Source of the DNA: an uncultured Clostridia bacterium
GTDB lineage: Bacteria > Bacillota > Clostridia > Christensenellales > Aristaeellaceae
Reading direction: 5' to 3'
Assembly: GCA_934631025.1 (NCBI GenBank)
Contig: CAKTXR010000044.1
Span: 1 to 24,334, forward strand
Length of the DNA: 24,334 nucleotides
The position numbers were made by a program, and so were the translations under genes. The notes beneath the pieces were generated by a model. The model was not told the origin of the DNA. It ran no database searches and saw only the letters and a list, made by a program, of their open reading frames with translations. Shown in pieces: positions 15,364 through 24,223 of the stretch. Numbering within the stretch: position 1 is the stretch's first letter; each line of letters opens with the position of its first letter.

Positions 15364-17547
15364 TCAGGCGCGCCTTGCGGTCTGCATCATGCGGAACTCG
15401 CCCGGCGCAAGCGTGATCTGCTCAAATATGCCGAAATGATGCAGCCAGAACGTGCGCGGATGATCGAAATCCACATTGAACAGGCAGATCTTCCCGTCCT
15501 TGGGGAAATAGCTGAAGGCGATATAGTCGCACTGTGCCCCCGGCCGCTTCTGATCGTCGGTGATATAGACGTCGCCGCGGTTTTCGTTGGCGATCATGCG
15601 ATAGAGATAGCCCATCAGGCCGGAGGAACCGATCACGCTGCCGGGGCCCTCGTCCTGATCGAGAGAGCCGGGATAGCTCCACGTGTTGACGAAGCAGCAC
15701 TGTCCCTTGCCGTATCTGTGCATCGTCACAATCGGGCGCGCCTGCTCGTCGTCGATCACCAGCGTTTCCAGATCGGGGTCTGTGATCTCCAGATCGCCCA
15801 TCGGAATGCCCAGCGTGCCGAAGCGGCGCGGGAACTCGCAGCCCAGCCGGTTCGATTCGGGCGGAATCATCGCCCAGTAAATGCAGTCGCCGCGCCCCTT
15901 GACCTTTACGCCGCACAGCTCGCTGAAATCGCCGCCGTGCACCAGCTCGTCCGTGCCGAAGGCGAAATTGCGCGTGGCGTTGGTGCTCAGCTGCGGCAGA
16001 GCGATCAGCAGCGTGCCGCCGTTATGGACATACTGCTTGAGAATCTCATACTGCTCCTCGGAGCAGGTGTTCCAGCCGGCGAACATGAGCGCCTTGTAGT
16101 TTTCGTTCAGGAACTCGGCGGTGATGTGATCCTTTGCGAAGGAGACCACGTCCACCTGTCCCTGCGGCGTTCCGGAGATGTGGATGTTCACATAGGGCGC
16201 AAGCACAGGCACCTCCGGGAAAAACACCTCCCGGGCGATCTTCCAGCCGCGCTCCGGCGCGCCCTGGAACCAGCTCGGATTCTTCGCCGCCACATCGTAA
16301 AGCCCGCACAGCGCGTAATCGTGATTGTAGCGCGCGCCGGTCAGATCGTTGTTGCCCTTGGCCAGCGCCACGCTCGACTGCGGCTGCCCCTCGGGCGTGC
16401 CGTTCTCCTTGACGAAATTCCAGAAATCCGATATGATCTGCCGATACTTTCGGCAGACGGGCGATTCATAGTTGACGCTGGGGAAATACGGCCGCGCCTC
16501 CTCCAGATAGGGACGAAGGCTCTCGGGATCCTCCTCCAGTATTCTGCGCGCATCGCCCCAGTCGATCACGCCGAATCGCTCGCGCGCATCCTGCGGCAGC
16601 TTCAGCTTGGGCGAGTCGGGCGCGAGCGTGTGCTCGACGAACCAGTTGCCCGATTCGTTGATGATCATCTTGCTGCCCGCCATATACTTGAGGTACATCG
16701 ACGCGCGCAGCATATCATAGCGGTGCGAATCGCTGTTGGGCAGCCATGCGTAATGCTCGTGCGCCAGATGCGAGCCCCACAGCGGCAGGCCGTGCTGCCG
16801 GTAAAGTCCGCGCGAGAGCGCACTCGAGAAGTTCAGGCTGGGGAACGCAAAGTCCTCGACAACCGGTATATCCGCGCCGCCCAGCACCTCGTAGTCCAGC
16901 GCGAAATCGCTGCTGGTGGCCATGACGCAGCCCCAGCCCGCATTGTGCCGCTCGTCCGCGTGCTCCCGAACCCTCTCGATCAGCTGATCGCTCAGATCGG
17001 TCAGCGTCGCGCCGTTTTCGACGGCCTTGACCGCCGCGGCGTCGTTCAGGCCGTGGCTGTAGCGCTCGCCGAAATCATAGCCCAGATAGTAATCGCCGCC
17101 GACCCGGCTCATTTCCGCGATCTGTCCGGGCGCGGCTTCCGTATAGATCAGCGCCGTGTATATGCCCCGCTTTTTCGCCTCGCGGATGAAGCGCACGAGC
17201 CCCGCGCCGAAGCGATCCCTGTGCTCTTCAAAAACCGACGCGTATTCCTTTTTCGTCAGGTTTTTGCACGTCTCCCAGTCGGGCGCGGGAATATCTATGC
17301 CGATTTCGTCCAGCGCATAAAACCACTCGTCGATCAAACGCGGCGAAAAGCCGCGCGCGCAGCCCCATACCTGCGCCAGATTGCCCTGATTGTCCGAAAT
17401 AATCTTATCGATCATTTCCATGGGGCCAAAATACTGACTCTGCCAGCAGTAATGGCCGATCATTGTGCACAGAAGCGTGTCCGTGTCCGTGGGATAGACG
17501 CCCGATCCCACGAATATGCCCTCCGGCGGCAGCTTGATTTCTTTCAT
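15364..17547 (-). CDS. Putative unclassified glycoside hydrolase
   Basis: This 727-residue protein is not one I can place in a numbered family. Its first 400 residues read like a TIM-barrel enzyme, with alternating strands and helices and acidic motifs such as YTEAAPG, VVEDFAFP and INESGNW that could carry catalytic carboxylates. Residues about 450-560 (KALMFAGWNTCSEEQYEIL, then HNGGTLLIALP) resemble the glutamine-amidotransferase-like trimerisation domain of GH42-type beta-galactosidases. A C-terminal beta-rich part ends in ITLAPGEFRMM, typical of glycosidase tails. No signal peptide is seen. ATG at 17547 follows AAAGGG by 8 bases; a GTG at 17574 overlaps the previous stop and is less likely. 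It is the last gene after the YesN-like regulator. A role in sugar breakdown is inferred from fold features and context. Confidence 0.6.
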   Translation of the reverse strand: MKEIKLPPEGIFVGSGVYPTDTDTLLCTMIGHYCWQSQYFGPMEMIDKIISDNQGNLAQVWGCARGFSPRLIDEWFYALDEIGIDIPAPDWETCKNLTKKEYASVFEEHRDRFGAGLVRFIREAKKRGIYTALIYTEAAPGQIAEMSRVGGDYYLGYDFGERYSHGLNDAAAVKAVENGATLTDLSDQLIERVREHADERHNAGWGCVMATSSDFALDYEVLGGADIPVVEDFAFPSLNFSSALSRGLYRQHGLPLWGSHLAHEHYAWLPNSDSHRYDMLRASMYLKYMAGSKMIINESGNWFVEHTLAPDSPKLKLPQDARERFGVIDWGDARRILEEDPESLRPYLEEARPYFPSVNYESPVCRKYRQIISDFWNFVKENGTPEGQPQSSVALAKGNNDLTGARYNHDYALCGLYDVAAKNPSWFQGAPERGWKIAREVFFPEVPVLAPYVNIHISGTPQGQVDVVSFAKDHITAEFLNENYKALMFAGWNTCSEEQYEILKQYVHNGGTLLIALPQLSTNATRNFAFGTDELVHGGDFSELCGVKVKGRGDCIYWAMIPPESNRLGCEFPRRFGTLGIPMGDLEITDPDLETLVIDDEQARPIVTMHRYGKGQCCFVNTWSYPGSLDQDEGPGSVIGSSGLMGYLYRMIANENRGDVYITDDQKRPGAQCDYIAFSYFPKDGKICLFNVDFDHPRTFWLHHFGIFEQITLAPGEFRMMQTARRA

Positions 17548-17570
17548 ACGTTTTTCCCTTTCAGTTTTTT

Positions 17571-19742
17571 TCACTCTTCCAGCTCACTGGCCTTCTCCCC
17601 GTTCAGCTTGCAGCGGTACTCATAGGGAGAAATGCCCTCGTAGCGGGTGAACGCCCGCTTAAACGATTCCTTGTTGTCGTAGCCGACCGCCTCGGAGAGC
17701 TTCTGAAGCTCCATCTTTTCTCTTTCCATCAGCCGCTTGGCCTGCTCCATGCGCAGCCGCAGCAGATAATTGGAAAAGTTCAGCCCGGCCGCGCTCTTGA
17801 ACAGATGCGAAACGGTGGTCACCGAGGTATCAAAGCGCGCCGCCACTTCCTTGAGCGACATGGCGCTTTCCATATAGTGCGTGTCGACATACTGCACCAT
17901 ATGCAGCCCCAGATCAGTCGTCCCCGCCTGATAGGCGCTGCGCGTGCAAAGAACGCGGCAGGCGGCGTCAATCCACTCCCACGAGAACGGCGCTTCATCC
18001 TCCAGATCGCCGCCCAGCTGCGCCTCCGTCCGCTCTTTCCAGTCGCCCATGCCCATCTCGCCGGCCACGCGGCAGACGGTGTCTCTGAGCGCGTACAAGA
18101 GCGCCGCTATGCCGTCCGCCGAAACCAGCATGCGCTCGTTTTCGATTTTCAGCTCGCCGACAATCTTCTGCGCCGGCTCCAGCTTGGCCATCTTCAGATT
18201 GTTTATCAGCTGAATCTGCCAGTCCGTGGGATAATAGTACGTCGGCTCGAACGCGTTTTCCCGCGCGGACGACTCGGCAAAGAGGCGCTGTCTGGCCGTC
18301 TCCTTGGCGTGCTGATAGGACAGGCTGACGCCCACAAAGCCGGTCTCAACCGTGCCGCTGCAGACTGTGGGCAGATCGCCGTCCACCCGCTCGCATTCCG
18401 TTTCGATATAGGAAACCACGTCCTGCAAAAGCGCCTCGTTCAGCCTGCCCTGGTTGTCGGAGAGTATCACGGCGATGCCGTCCTGCGGCATGAGGAGCAG
18501 TCTGCTGTCCAGCGGCGTTTTTTTAAGAAGCTGCTCGACAAAGAGCATCACGGCCAGATTGCGCCGCAGCGCCGCGCCGCTGTCCATGGCGTCTACGGGA
18601 ATCAGCAGCACCGCAAAGGCGGTCGACGCGGCGTAGTCAAGGCCGCATTCGGAAAAGCGCCTGCGGGGATCGTCCGTTTCAAAATAGCCCGCCAGCAGCT
18701 GCTGAAGCAGCCCGTTGACCGTATAGGATCGGTATTCGCTCAGCTTCTGCTTCATGGCGCAGTTGTCGCGCGACATATCCTCCATATAGCGCTCTATGAC
18801 GGCGTATTCCTCGCCGCGGTAATCGTCCGATGCGCCGCCCGGCAGCTTTTTGAGCAGCTTCCTCACGGGGCGATAGCTGAAGCTGGTCAGCCCATAGGAA
18901 ATAAACGGACCGAACAGGAGCGCCGCCAGAAACGGCAGCAGGAACACAATCAGCTCGCCCGAAGTGAGCACGCGCGGCGCCTTCGGATAATACAGCCGAT
19001 AGCGCCAGCCGGAAATCAGCGCGGACACCTCGGCGCTTTCCTGCGCCGCCGCCCCGGACGCGGCGCTCACCACGATATTGCCGTTCGCATCCAGAATGTC
19101 GATCGCCGCGACGCCGTCCGGCAGCGCCCGCTCAATGCTCTGCCGCAGCCGGGTGATATTCACCAGAAAGACGATCTGAATGCGCGGCTTCATGCCGGTA
19201 TTCATCGTCTGCAATATCCACAGATAGGACGCGCCCTGTATGCGCACCGGCTCCGCCTGCACAGTGCCCAGGCTGGACGGCGCGTCGATGGAGTTGCGGA
19301 TCGACTGCGGGATATCCTCCGCAAAGCGGTAGAAATCCTCATAGGAAAACCAGCCCCAGCGATTGACGATGATCTGCTGTTCCGGAAAGGCGATGCAGAC
19401 GCTGTCATACGCGGTGCTTCCATCCGAATAGTAAGGGAACTCGGAGATGATGTTTTTGACCTCCAGCGCATCGGGCAGCTGATCCGCCACGACGCGCCAC
19501 ACCCAGCGCAGAGAGCTCATGCGCTGACAGGCGGCGTACATGGTCTGAAAGCGCGCGTCCAGCTGCTGCGTCAGCACCCGCGTGTCGGATTCGCGTTCCG
19601 CGCGCTCGAGCTGTTCGCTGCCGGTGCGCAGGCTGTTGAAAATCAGTGCGCAGGAAAACAGGCTGGTCACGAGCAATATCAGAAAGTAAGGAAGAAACAG
19701 CTTCCAAAAATGCTCTCCGCGCGGCGGTATCTTTTTCATCAT
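17571..19742 (-). CDS. YesN-like AraC-family membrane regulator
   Basis: This 723-residue protein has a transmembrane helix (about 13-35), an extracytoplasmic sensing domain of the Cache type (about 36-260), a second helix (about 264-286), a cytoplasmic middle region, and a C-terminal AraC double helix-turn-helix (about 615-712, with KLSEAVGYDNKESFKRAF). Such one-component regulators sit beside LplABC-like transporters and switch on sugar-uptake operons when an oligosaccharide is sensed outside. The start at 19742 is chosen because a GGAGGGGGAG site lies 8 bases upstream and the protein begins with MMKKIPP before the first helix; the frame stays open further upstream through a MITE-like element. 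The stop overlaps the region just before the glycosidase gene, so both are probably on one transcript. Confidence 0.88.
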   Translation of the reverse strand: MMKKIPPRGEHFWKLFLPYFLILLVTSLFSCALIFNSLRTGSEQLERAERESDTRVLTQQLDARFQTMYAACQRMSSLRWVWRVVADQLPDALEVKNIISEFPYYSDGSTAYDSVCIAFPEQQIIVNRWGWFSYEDFYRFAEDIPQSIRNSIDAPSSLGTVQAEPVRIQGASYLWILQTMNTGMKPRIQIVFLVNITRLRQSIERALPDGVAAIDILDANGNIVVSAASGAAAQESAEVSALISGWRYRLYYPKAPRVLTSGELIVFLLPFLAALLFGPFISYGLTSFSYRPVRKLLKKLPGGASDDYRGEEYAVIERYMEDMSRDNCAMKQKLSEYRSYTVNGLLQQLLAGYFETDDPRRRFSECGLDYAASTAFAVLLIPVDAMDSGAALRRNLAVMLFVEQLLKKTPLDSRLLLMPQDGIAVILSDNQGRLNEALLQDVVSYIETECERVDGDLPTVCSGTVETGFVGVSLSYQHAKETARQRLFAESSARENAFEPTYYYPTDWQIQLINNLKMAKLEPAQKIVGELKIENERMLVSADGIAALLYALRDTVCRVAGEMGMGDWKERTEAQLGGDLEDEAPFSWEWIDAACRVLCTRSAYQAGTTDLGLHMVQYVDTHYMESAMSLKEVAARFDTSVTTVSHLFKSAAGLNFSNYLLRLRMEQAKRLMEREKMELQKLSEAVGYDNKESFKRAFTRYEGISPYEYRCKLNGEKASELEE

Positions 19743-19826
19743 CTGTAACGCTCCCCCTCCTCCGCCCCCGGCGCGCGCTTCAAAGGCGAACGGCGCGAGT
19801 ACGAGAGGCTTTTTTGTCGGTTCAGG

Positions 19827-20034
19827 GCGTGTTTCAAAAAGAAGACGCCTGCCCCCCTTTGACCTTTTCGCGGCGCGGCGCTTAAGTCCTCTTTCGGCCG
19901 CCAGGTTTTCCATAAGAAACCAGGCGTTTCGAACGAATTCTGCACGACAGCGGTACAAAAGCGCGAGGAGCGCGGCGCTCAGTCAAAGAGCTTTGATCTG
20001 AGAGATGGCGATAAATACAATTTTTGAAACACAC
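19827..20034. mobile_element. 208-base MITE-like element
   Basis: The ends GCGTGTTTCAAAAA (19827-19840) and TTTTTGAAACACAC (20021-20034) are inverted repeats matching at 13 of 14 positions. Immediately outside both ends is the same 5-base sequence TCAGG (19822-19826 and 20035-20039), as expected for a target-site duplication. The inside holds no transposase. It is rich in short palindromes, for example TCAAAG-AG-CTTTGA at 19983-19996. It lies between the binding-protein gene and the regulator gene and accounts for most of this 352-base gap, in which I found no convincing promoter. Confidence 0.6.
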
Positions 20035-20050
20035 TCAGGCGACAGCAATG

Positions 20051-20077
20051 CCCTCTGAGGCATAGAGCCTCAGAGGG
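20051..20077 (-). other. Stem-loop after the binding-protein gene, no U-run
   Basis: CCCTCTGAGGC (20051-20061) and GCCTCAGAGGG (20067-20077) form a perfect 11-base stem with a 5-base loop, 17 bases past the stop codon. No T-run follows in either direction, so it may stabilise the binding-protein end of the mRNA rather than terminate fully, letting the regulator and glycosidase be expressed at a lower level. Confidence 0.6.
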
Positions 20078-20094
20078 ATGCGTTTAACCGGCGA

Positions 20095-21822
20095 TCAGTT
20101 CTCGCTGTCCAGATAGCGCTGATGGCGCGCCTGATACACCTTGAGCACCTCGTCGGCGCCGAAAGCCTTCAGGTTCTCCATCTCCTTGTCCCAGTCGTCC
20201 AGAGACTTCTGGCCCAGAATGAACTGCATGGCCAGCTCTTCAGACGCGGTGGTGTAGGCCGCCGAGTACTTCTCGAGAATCTCGGTTTCCTCGGGCGTGG
20301 CGATGGCGTAGTAGACGGTGGAGTTGCTGGGGAAGTAGTATTCGCTCTGCATCAGCTCAACCTGCTGCGCTTCCTTCTGAGCGCCGCGCACATCAGTGCT
20401 GGTGAAGAAGGTCACACCAAACTGCAGACGGGGCAGCACGACGTCGCCCAGCCACTTGGCCGCGCCGAAGCCGCGGCGGTTTTCGTACTTCTCCTGATTG
20501 CTCATCGCGGGCGTTTCTGCGGTCTTTTCACTGGTGTGACGGAATGTGCCGTCGGCGCAGAGGTAGTAGTTGGTTTCGGGGTTGGTCGGATCGTCGGCTT
20601 CCTTGTAGTCGATGCCCTCGACGCCCTGAGTCAGGACGTGGTTGCCTTCCTCGGAGAAGCAGAAGTCGAGCAGCTTGATCGCGCCCTCAACGTCCTTGCA
20701 GGCGCTGGTGATGGCGTACTTTTCCCACTCCATGCGGGCCGGCTCATAGAAAGAGTAGGCGGGAATGTCCTCGGAGGTCTGGATCGGCGGCACGATCAGA
20801 TACAGCTCGGTGCCGTTCGGATCCTGATTGATCATCTGCTCCCAGGCCAGGCCGGTGGAGTAGTTGCGCAGGGCGGAGACGCGGTTCTCGGCGATCGCCT
20901 GGTTGCACTGCTCGTCGGAGGCGCCGATCATCGAGGTGTCGAACACGCCGGCCTCAACCAGACGGCGCATGAACTCGAAATACGCCTTGCAGCCGGGCTG
21001 ATCCCACGCGCAGACCACGGTGTCGCTGTACATATCGATGCCGATCGGAACGCTCAGCAGAGCCGGCGGCAGGCCGAACCACTGCGCGATGCCGCTGTAG
21101 AAGTTGTAGGAGTAGGGATCGAACATGAGAATTTCGTCGTTCTTGCCGTTTCCGTTGGCGTCGTTGTCACGGAAGGTCTTGAGCGCGTTCACATACTCGT
21201 CCAGCGTCTTGGGCATTTCCAGATTGTACTTGTCCAGCCAGTCCTTGCGGATCGCATTGCCGATGACGTAGGGGCAGTCGATCTTCACGTCGCGATTTTT
21301 GACGTCGGGCAGATACTGGAGGTTCTGGACGTTGGTCAGCCAGTAGCGCTTGCCGTCCGGCGCGGTGGCCGCCTTGCCGTAGAAGGGCGCCTTCTCGGCG
21401 ATGGTGGCCTCGATGCTGCCGTCGCTGTACTGGGAAATCGCCGCGTTGATGTCGATGATCAGGCCGTTGTTGGCCAGCGACAGCGCCGAGGCGTCGTCCA
21501 TGCCGCTCAGGAAGACGATGTCGGGCATGTCGTTCATGGTGGCGAACATGGTCTGCAGCATGACGGAATACTGATCGCGAGCGACCAGATCATAGGTCAG
21601 TTCGATGCCCCGCTCCTTGAGGGCGTCTTCCCACTGCTTCCAGGCCGGGAATTCTTCGCGTTCGTCGAACTTGAAGTAGTCGTTGTCGGGCGAGACGCCC
21701 ATCAGGCGCAACTTGTGAACTTCGCCCTCAGCCGTCGCCGGCGCCGCAGTCAGCGGGCAGGCCGCCAGACACAGAACCGTTGCCAGTGCCATTGCCAGAG
21801 CCTTGATCCAGAGTTTCTTCAT
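20095..21822 (-). CDS. Extracellular sugar-binding lipoprotein (LplA/YtcQ-like)
   Basis: This 575-residue protein is the solute-binding subunit of the ABC importer encoded just upstream. It has a signal peptide ending in a lipobox (CLAAC, about residues 18-22), so the mature protein should be lipid-anchored outside the membrane. The rest is a type-1 solute-binding fold of the large Lpl class. It includes KDWLDKYNLEMPKTLDEYVNAL-like sequence near residues 195-215 and DNDANGNGKNDE, a Ca-binding-like Asp-rich loop common in this group. The start at 21822 is chosen because AAGGAG lies 8 bases before it and only 2 bases before the ATG at 21828. It would capture oligosaccharides, possibly rhamnose- or uronate-containing ones, for the two permeases. 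Confidence 0.92.
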   Translation of the reverse strand: MKKLWIKALAMALATVLCLAACPLTAAPATAEGEVHKLRLMGVSPDNDYFKFDEREEFPAWKQWEDALKERGIELTYDLVARDQYSVMLQTMFATMNDMPDIVFLSGMDDASALSLANNGLIIDINAAISQYSDGSIEATIAEKAPFYGKAATAPDGKRYWLTNVQNLQYLPDVKNRDVKIDCPYVIGNAIRKDWLDKYNLEMPKTLDEYVNALKTFRDNDANGNGKNDEILMFDPYSYNFYSGIAQWFGLPPALLSVPIGIDMYSDTVVCAWDQPGCKAYFEFMRRLVEAGVFDTSMIGASDEQCNQAIAENRVSALRNYSTGLAWEQMINQDPNGTELYLIVPPIQTSEDIPAYSFYEPARMEWEKYAITSACKDVEGAIKLLDFCFSEEGNHVLTQGVEGIDYKEADDPTNPETNYYLCADGTFRHTSEKTAETPAMSNQEKYENRRGFGAAKWLGDVVLPRLQFGVTFFTSTDVRGAQKEAQQVELMQSEYYFPSNSTVYYAIATPEETEILEKYSAAYTTASEELAMQFILGQKSLDDWDKEMENLKAFGADEVLKVYQARHQRYLDSEN

Positions 21823-21882
21823 GACCATCTCTCCTTTATATTTCGTGTGCTCCTCCCGCGGAAGAACACTCCGTTTTACGGA

Positions 21883-22806
21883 CTAGCCCTTCAGGGAACC
21901 CAGCATGATGCCCTTGACGAAGTACTTCTGAAACATGGGGTAAACCAGTATGATCGGCAGCGTGACGAACACGATCAGCGCGTATTTCATCTGCTGCGCG
22001 CTCACCGACTGCCGTATGGCCTCGGCGATGTTCTCCTGCGTCATCATCTTGCTGATATCCACAGTCTGCGAAACCAGCAGGCGCTTTAAGTACATCTGCA
22101 GCGGCTGAATCGACGTTTTGCGCAGATAGACCATGGCGGTGAACCAGTCGTTCCACTTGCCCACGATTGTGTAGATGGCAATGACCGCCAGCACCGGCTT
22201 GGAAAGCGGCACATAGATCTTGGCAAGAATCGTCATGCAGCCCGCGCCGTCGATTTCGGCCGACTCAACCAGCTCGTTCGGCACGCTGGTGCTGAAGTAG
22301 GTGCGCACCAGTATGATGTTCCATATGCCGACCGCGCCGGGAATAATCATGACCCAGACGTTGTTGTACAGCCCCAGGCGGATGTTGTTCATGTAGCTCG
22401 GGATGAGGCCGCCGCTGAAATACATCGGTATGAGCAGATAGGCGACGATCAGCTTGCGGCCGCGCAGCTTTTTGCTCACCAGCGGATAAGCGCCCAGAAC
22501 GCTCGTGATCAGCATCAGCACCGTGCCCGATATCGTGTAGAATATCGTGTACGCATAGGAGCGCCACATATCCATGTTGGTCACGATCGGCTTGTACAGC
22601 CCCAGATAGAATCCGGCGGGCCAGAACGTCACCGGCTGCTTGAGCGACAGCAGCGGATCGCTGATAGACTTTATGACGCAGAAATACATGGGATAGATCG
22701 TAATGAAACACAGAAACGTGATGAAGGCGTATATCAGGAACGTCACCGTCCGCGAGCCTTCCCGGATGCGGTTTGCATTTCGTTTGCTCTTGACCATTTG
22801 ACTCAT
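21883..22806 (-). CDS. ABC sugar permease, YtcP/LplC type
   Basis: This 307-residue permease has about six transmembrane segments. The cytoplasmic EAA loop, ELVESAEIDGAGCMTILAKI (about residues 190-209), docks the ATPase. The start at 22806 is chosen because AGGAGG lies 8 bases upstream; a TTG at 22830 in the same frame precedes that site and is rejected. The gene begins about 30 bases after the first permease gene and ends about 60 bases before the binding-protein gene. It ends in FQKYFVKGIMLGSLKG, a tail typical of this subunit. Confidence 0.93.
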   Translation of the reverse strand: MSQMVKSKRNANRIREGSRTVTFLIYAFITFLCFITIYPMYFCVIKSISDPLLSLKQPVTFWPAGFYLGLYKPIVTNMDMWRSYAYTIFYTISGTVLMLITSVLGAYPLVSKKLRGRKLIVAYLLIPMYFSGGLIPSYMNNIRLGLYNNVWVMIIPGAVGIWNIILVRTYFSTSVPNELVESAEIDGAGCMTILAKIYVPLSKPVLAVIAIYTIVGKWNDWFTAMVYLRKTSIQPLQMYLKRLLVSQTVDISKMMTQENIAEAIRQSVSAQQMKYALIVFVTLPIILVYPMFQKYFVKGIMLGSLKG

Positions 22807-22836
22807 TGCATTGGCCTCCTCATGCCCCAAATCGGT

Positions 22837-23781
22837 TTACCACAGGCCATAATCGGCAACCCTGGTGGTGATCTTGTTGCAGATAAACAGCAGCGCGAAG
22901 TTGATGACCGTCACGAACAGGTTGATGGCCGTCGTCTGGCTGAACTTGCCGCCCTCTATGCCGAGGCGGTACACATAGGTGCCGATGACGTCCGACGTGC
23001 TGTAAATCGCCGGATTGTACAAAAGCAGTATCAGATCCGTGCTGGAGCTGAGCAGACCGCCCACCGAGAATATCAGCTGAATCAGTATGAGGTTCTTCAG
23101 ATGCGGGAGCGTGATGTACCACATGCGCTGGCCGCGGTTTGCGCCGTCCAGACGGGCGGACTCATACAGACCCGGATCGATCGACGTTATATTGGAAAGA
23201 TACAGTATGCTTCCCCAGCCGAAGCTCTTCCACACCGACGTCGTGACGAATATCGCCGGGAACGCCTTGGGTTCCACCAGAAGCGAGCTCCTCTGCACGC
23301 CGAACAGCGCCAGAAAGTCATTGACGATGCCCTCACCGTTGACAAACGTAAACACCATGCCGACGACAATGACCGACGATATGAAATGCGGCATGTAGCT
23401 GGCCGTCTGCACAAACTTCTTATACCAGCTGCAGGTGATCTCGTTGAGCATCAGCGCGAATATGATCGGCGCGGCAAAGCCAAACACAAGGCAGAGTATG
23501 TTCAGCCACACCGTGTTGCCGATCAGCCGGCTGAAATAGGGGTCTGTCACAAAATTGATGAAGTGCTTCAATCCAACCCAGTGGCTCTGCGTGAGGGAGC
23601 ACAGCTTGTCGCCCGGATGATAATCCTGAAAGGCGATCAGCACGCCGTACATCGGAATATAGCAGAAAATGAAGATGTGGATCAAAACCGGAGAAGCCAG
23701 CAGATACAGCTTGATATTCTCGATCAGATCGGATCGGGAAATCCTCTTCTTCTTTCCCGCACGCGCAACGCTCTGCGACAT
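22837..23781 (-). CDS. ABC sugar permease, LplB type
   Basis: This 314-residue permease is the first gene of the importer operon. It shows about six transmembrane segments (the first near 25-48), the LplB-type opening YLLASPVLIHIFIFCYIPMYG, and the EAA loop LYESARLDGANRGQRMWYIT (about residues 206-225). It pairs with the second permease and the lipoprotein to import di- or oligosaccharides. ATG follows AGGAGG by 9 bases, about 80 bases downstream of a strong promoter. No ATPase gene is next to it, as is common for Lpl-type systems that share an MsmX/MsiK ATPase. Confidence 0.93.
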   Translation of the reverse strand: MSQSVARAGKKKRISRSDLIENIKLYLLASPVLIHIFIFCYIPMYGVLIAFQDYHPGDKLCSLTQSHWVGLKHFINFVTDPYFSRLIGNTVWLNILCLVFGFAAPIIFALMLNEITCSWYKKFVQTASYMPHFISSVIVVGMVFTFVNGEGIVNDFLALFGVQRSSLLVEPKAFPAIFVTTSVWKSFGWGSILYLSNITSIDPGLYESARLDGANRGQRMWYITLPHLKNLILIQLIFSVGGLLSSSTDLILLLYNPAIYSTSDVIGTYVYRLGIEGGKFSQTTAINLFVTVINFALLFICNKITTRVADYGLW

Positions 23782-23866
23782 AAACGATAGCCTCCTGTTC
23801 GGCGGCGGCCGCCCGGCGCATTGCCCGGCGCGCTCGCTTTTCTTGCAAAATGCTTAACACGGGCTT

Positions 23867-23895
23867 ACTATAGCACCCTTTTTCGCCACTGTCAA
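23867..23895 (-). promoter_or_regulatory. Sigma-A promoter of the ABC importer operon
   Basis: On the minus strand a perfect TTGACA (23890-23895) and TATAGT (23867-23872) are 17 bases apart. TTGCAAAA occurs on both sides (23843-23850 and 23927-23934, same orientation) and could mark regulator binding; this is only a suggestion. Confidence 0.88.
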
Positions 23896-24166
23896 TTCAC
23901 ACAAAATTTCAAAAGCGCCACATTATTTGCAAAACAGCCCTTTTTTGCTTGGAAAAAAGCGGAAAAACGCCTCTAAAGCCTTCTAACCGCAGCGCGGCAC
24001 GGCCAAAGCCGGCCTGACTGCGCCTCTTTATGATTCCGCCCTTCCGATGCGCGCGGCAAAGCAAACCGCCGCCGGACAGCTTCGTGCGAAGGCCTGTTCG
24101 GCGGCGGATGTCCCGCGGCGCGCTTTCCGAAGACGGTTTCGACCACGCGGAAAGATTTGGAAACAC
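23896..24166. other. Non-coding gap with a long hairpin
   Basis: No gene is supported. The main structure is an inverted repeat with arms at 24066-24079 and 24094-24107 (CCGCCGCCGGACAG and CTGTTCGGCGGCGG, one wobble). The stem continues inward as CTTCG-TG-CGAAG, giving about 19 paired bases. It lies between the terminator of the right-hand gene and the importer promoter. A weak TTTGCTTTGC follows on the minus strand, so it could be a second terminator or a repeat relic. Confidence 0.5.
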
Positions 24167-24207
24167 AAAAAAAGTGAATCCCCCGCGCGCAACGGTGCGG
24201 AGGATTC
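24167..24207 (-). terminator. Terminator of the right-edge gene
   Basis: On the minus strand GAATCCTCCGC and GCGGGGGATTC (24176-24186 and 24197-24207 on the plus strand) pair over 11 bases with one mismatch and a 10-base loop. Seven Ts follow (complement of 24167-24173). It lies 17 bases past the stop at 24224-24226. Confidence 0.85.
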
Positions 24208-24223
24208 GCTGCCTTTTGAGCTG

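Noticed and set aside
19743..19958. 72-residue N-terminal extension of the YesN-like regulator
   Set aside because: It runs through the MITE-like element, whereas GGAGGGGGAG directly before 19742 and the MMKK start before the first helix mark the true beginning.
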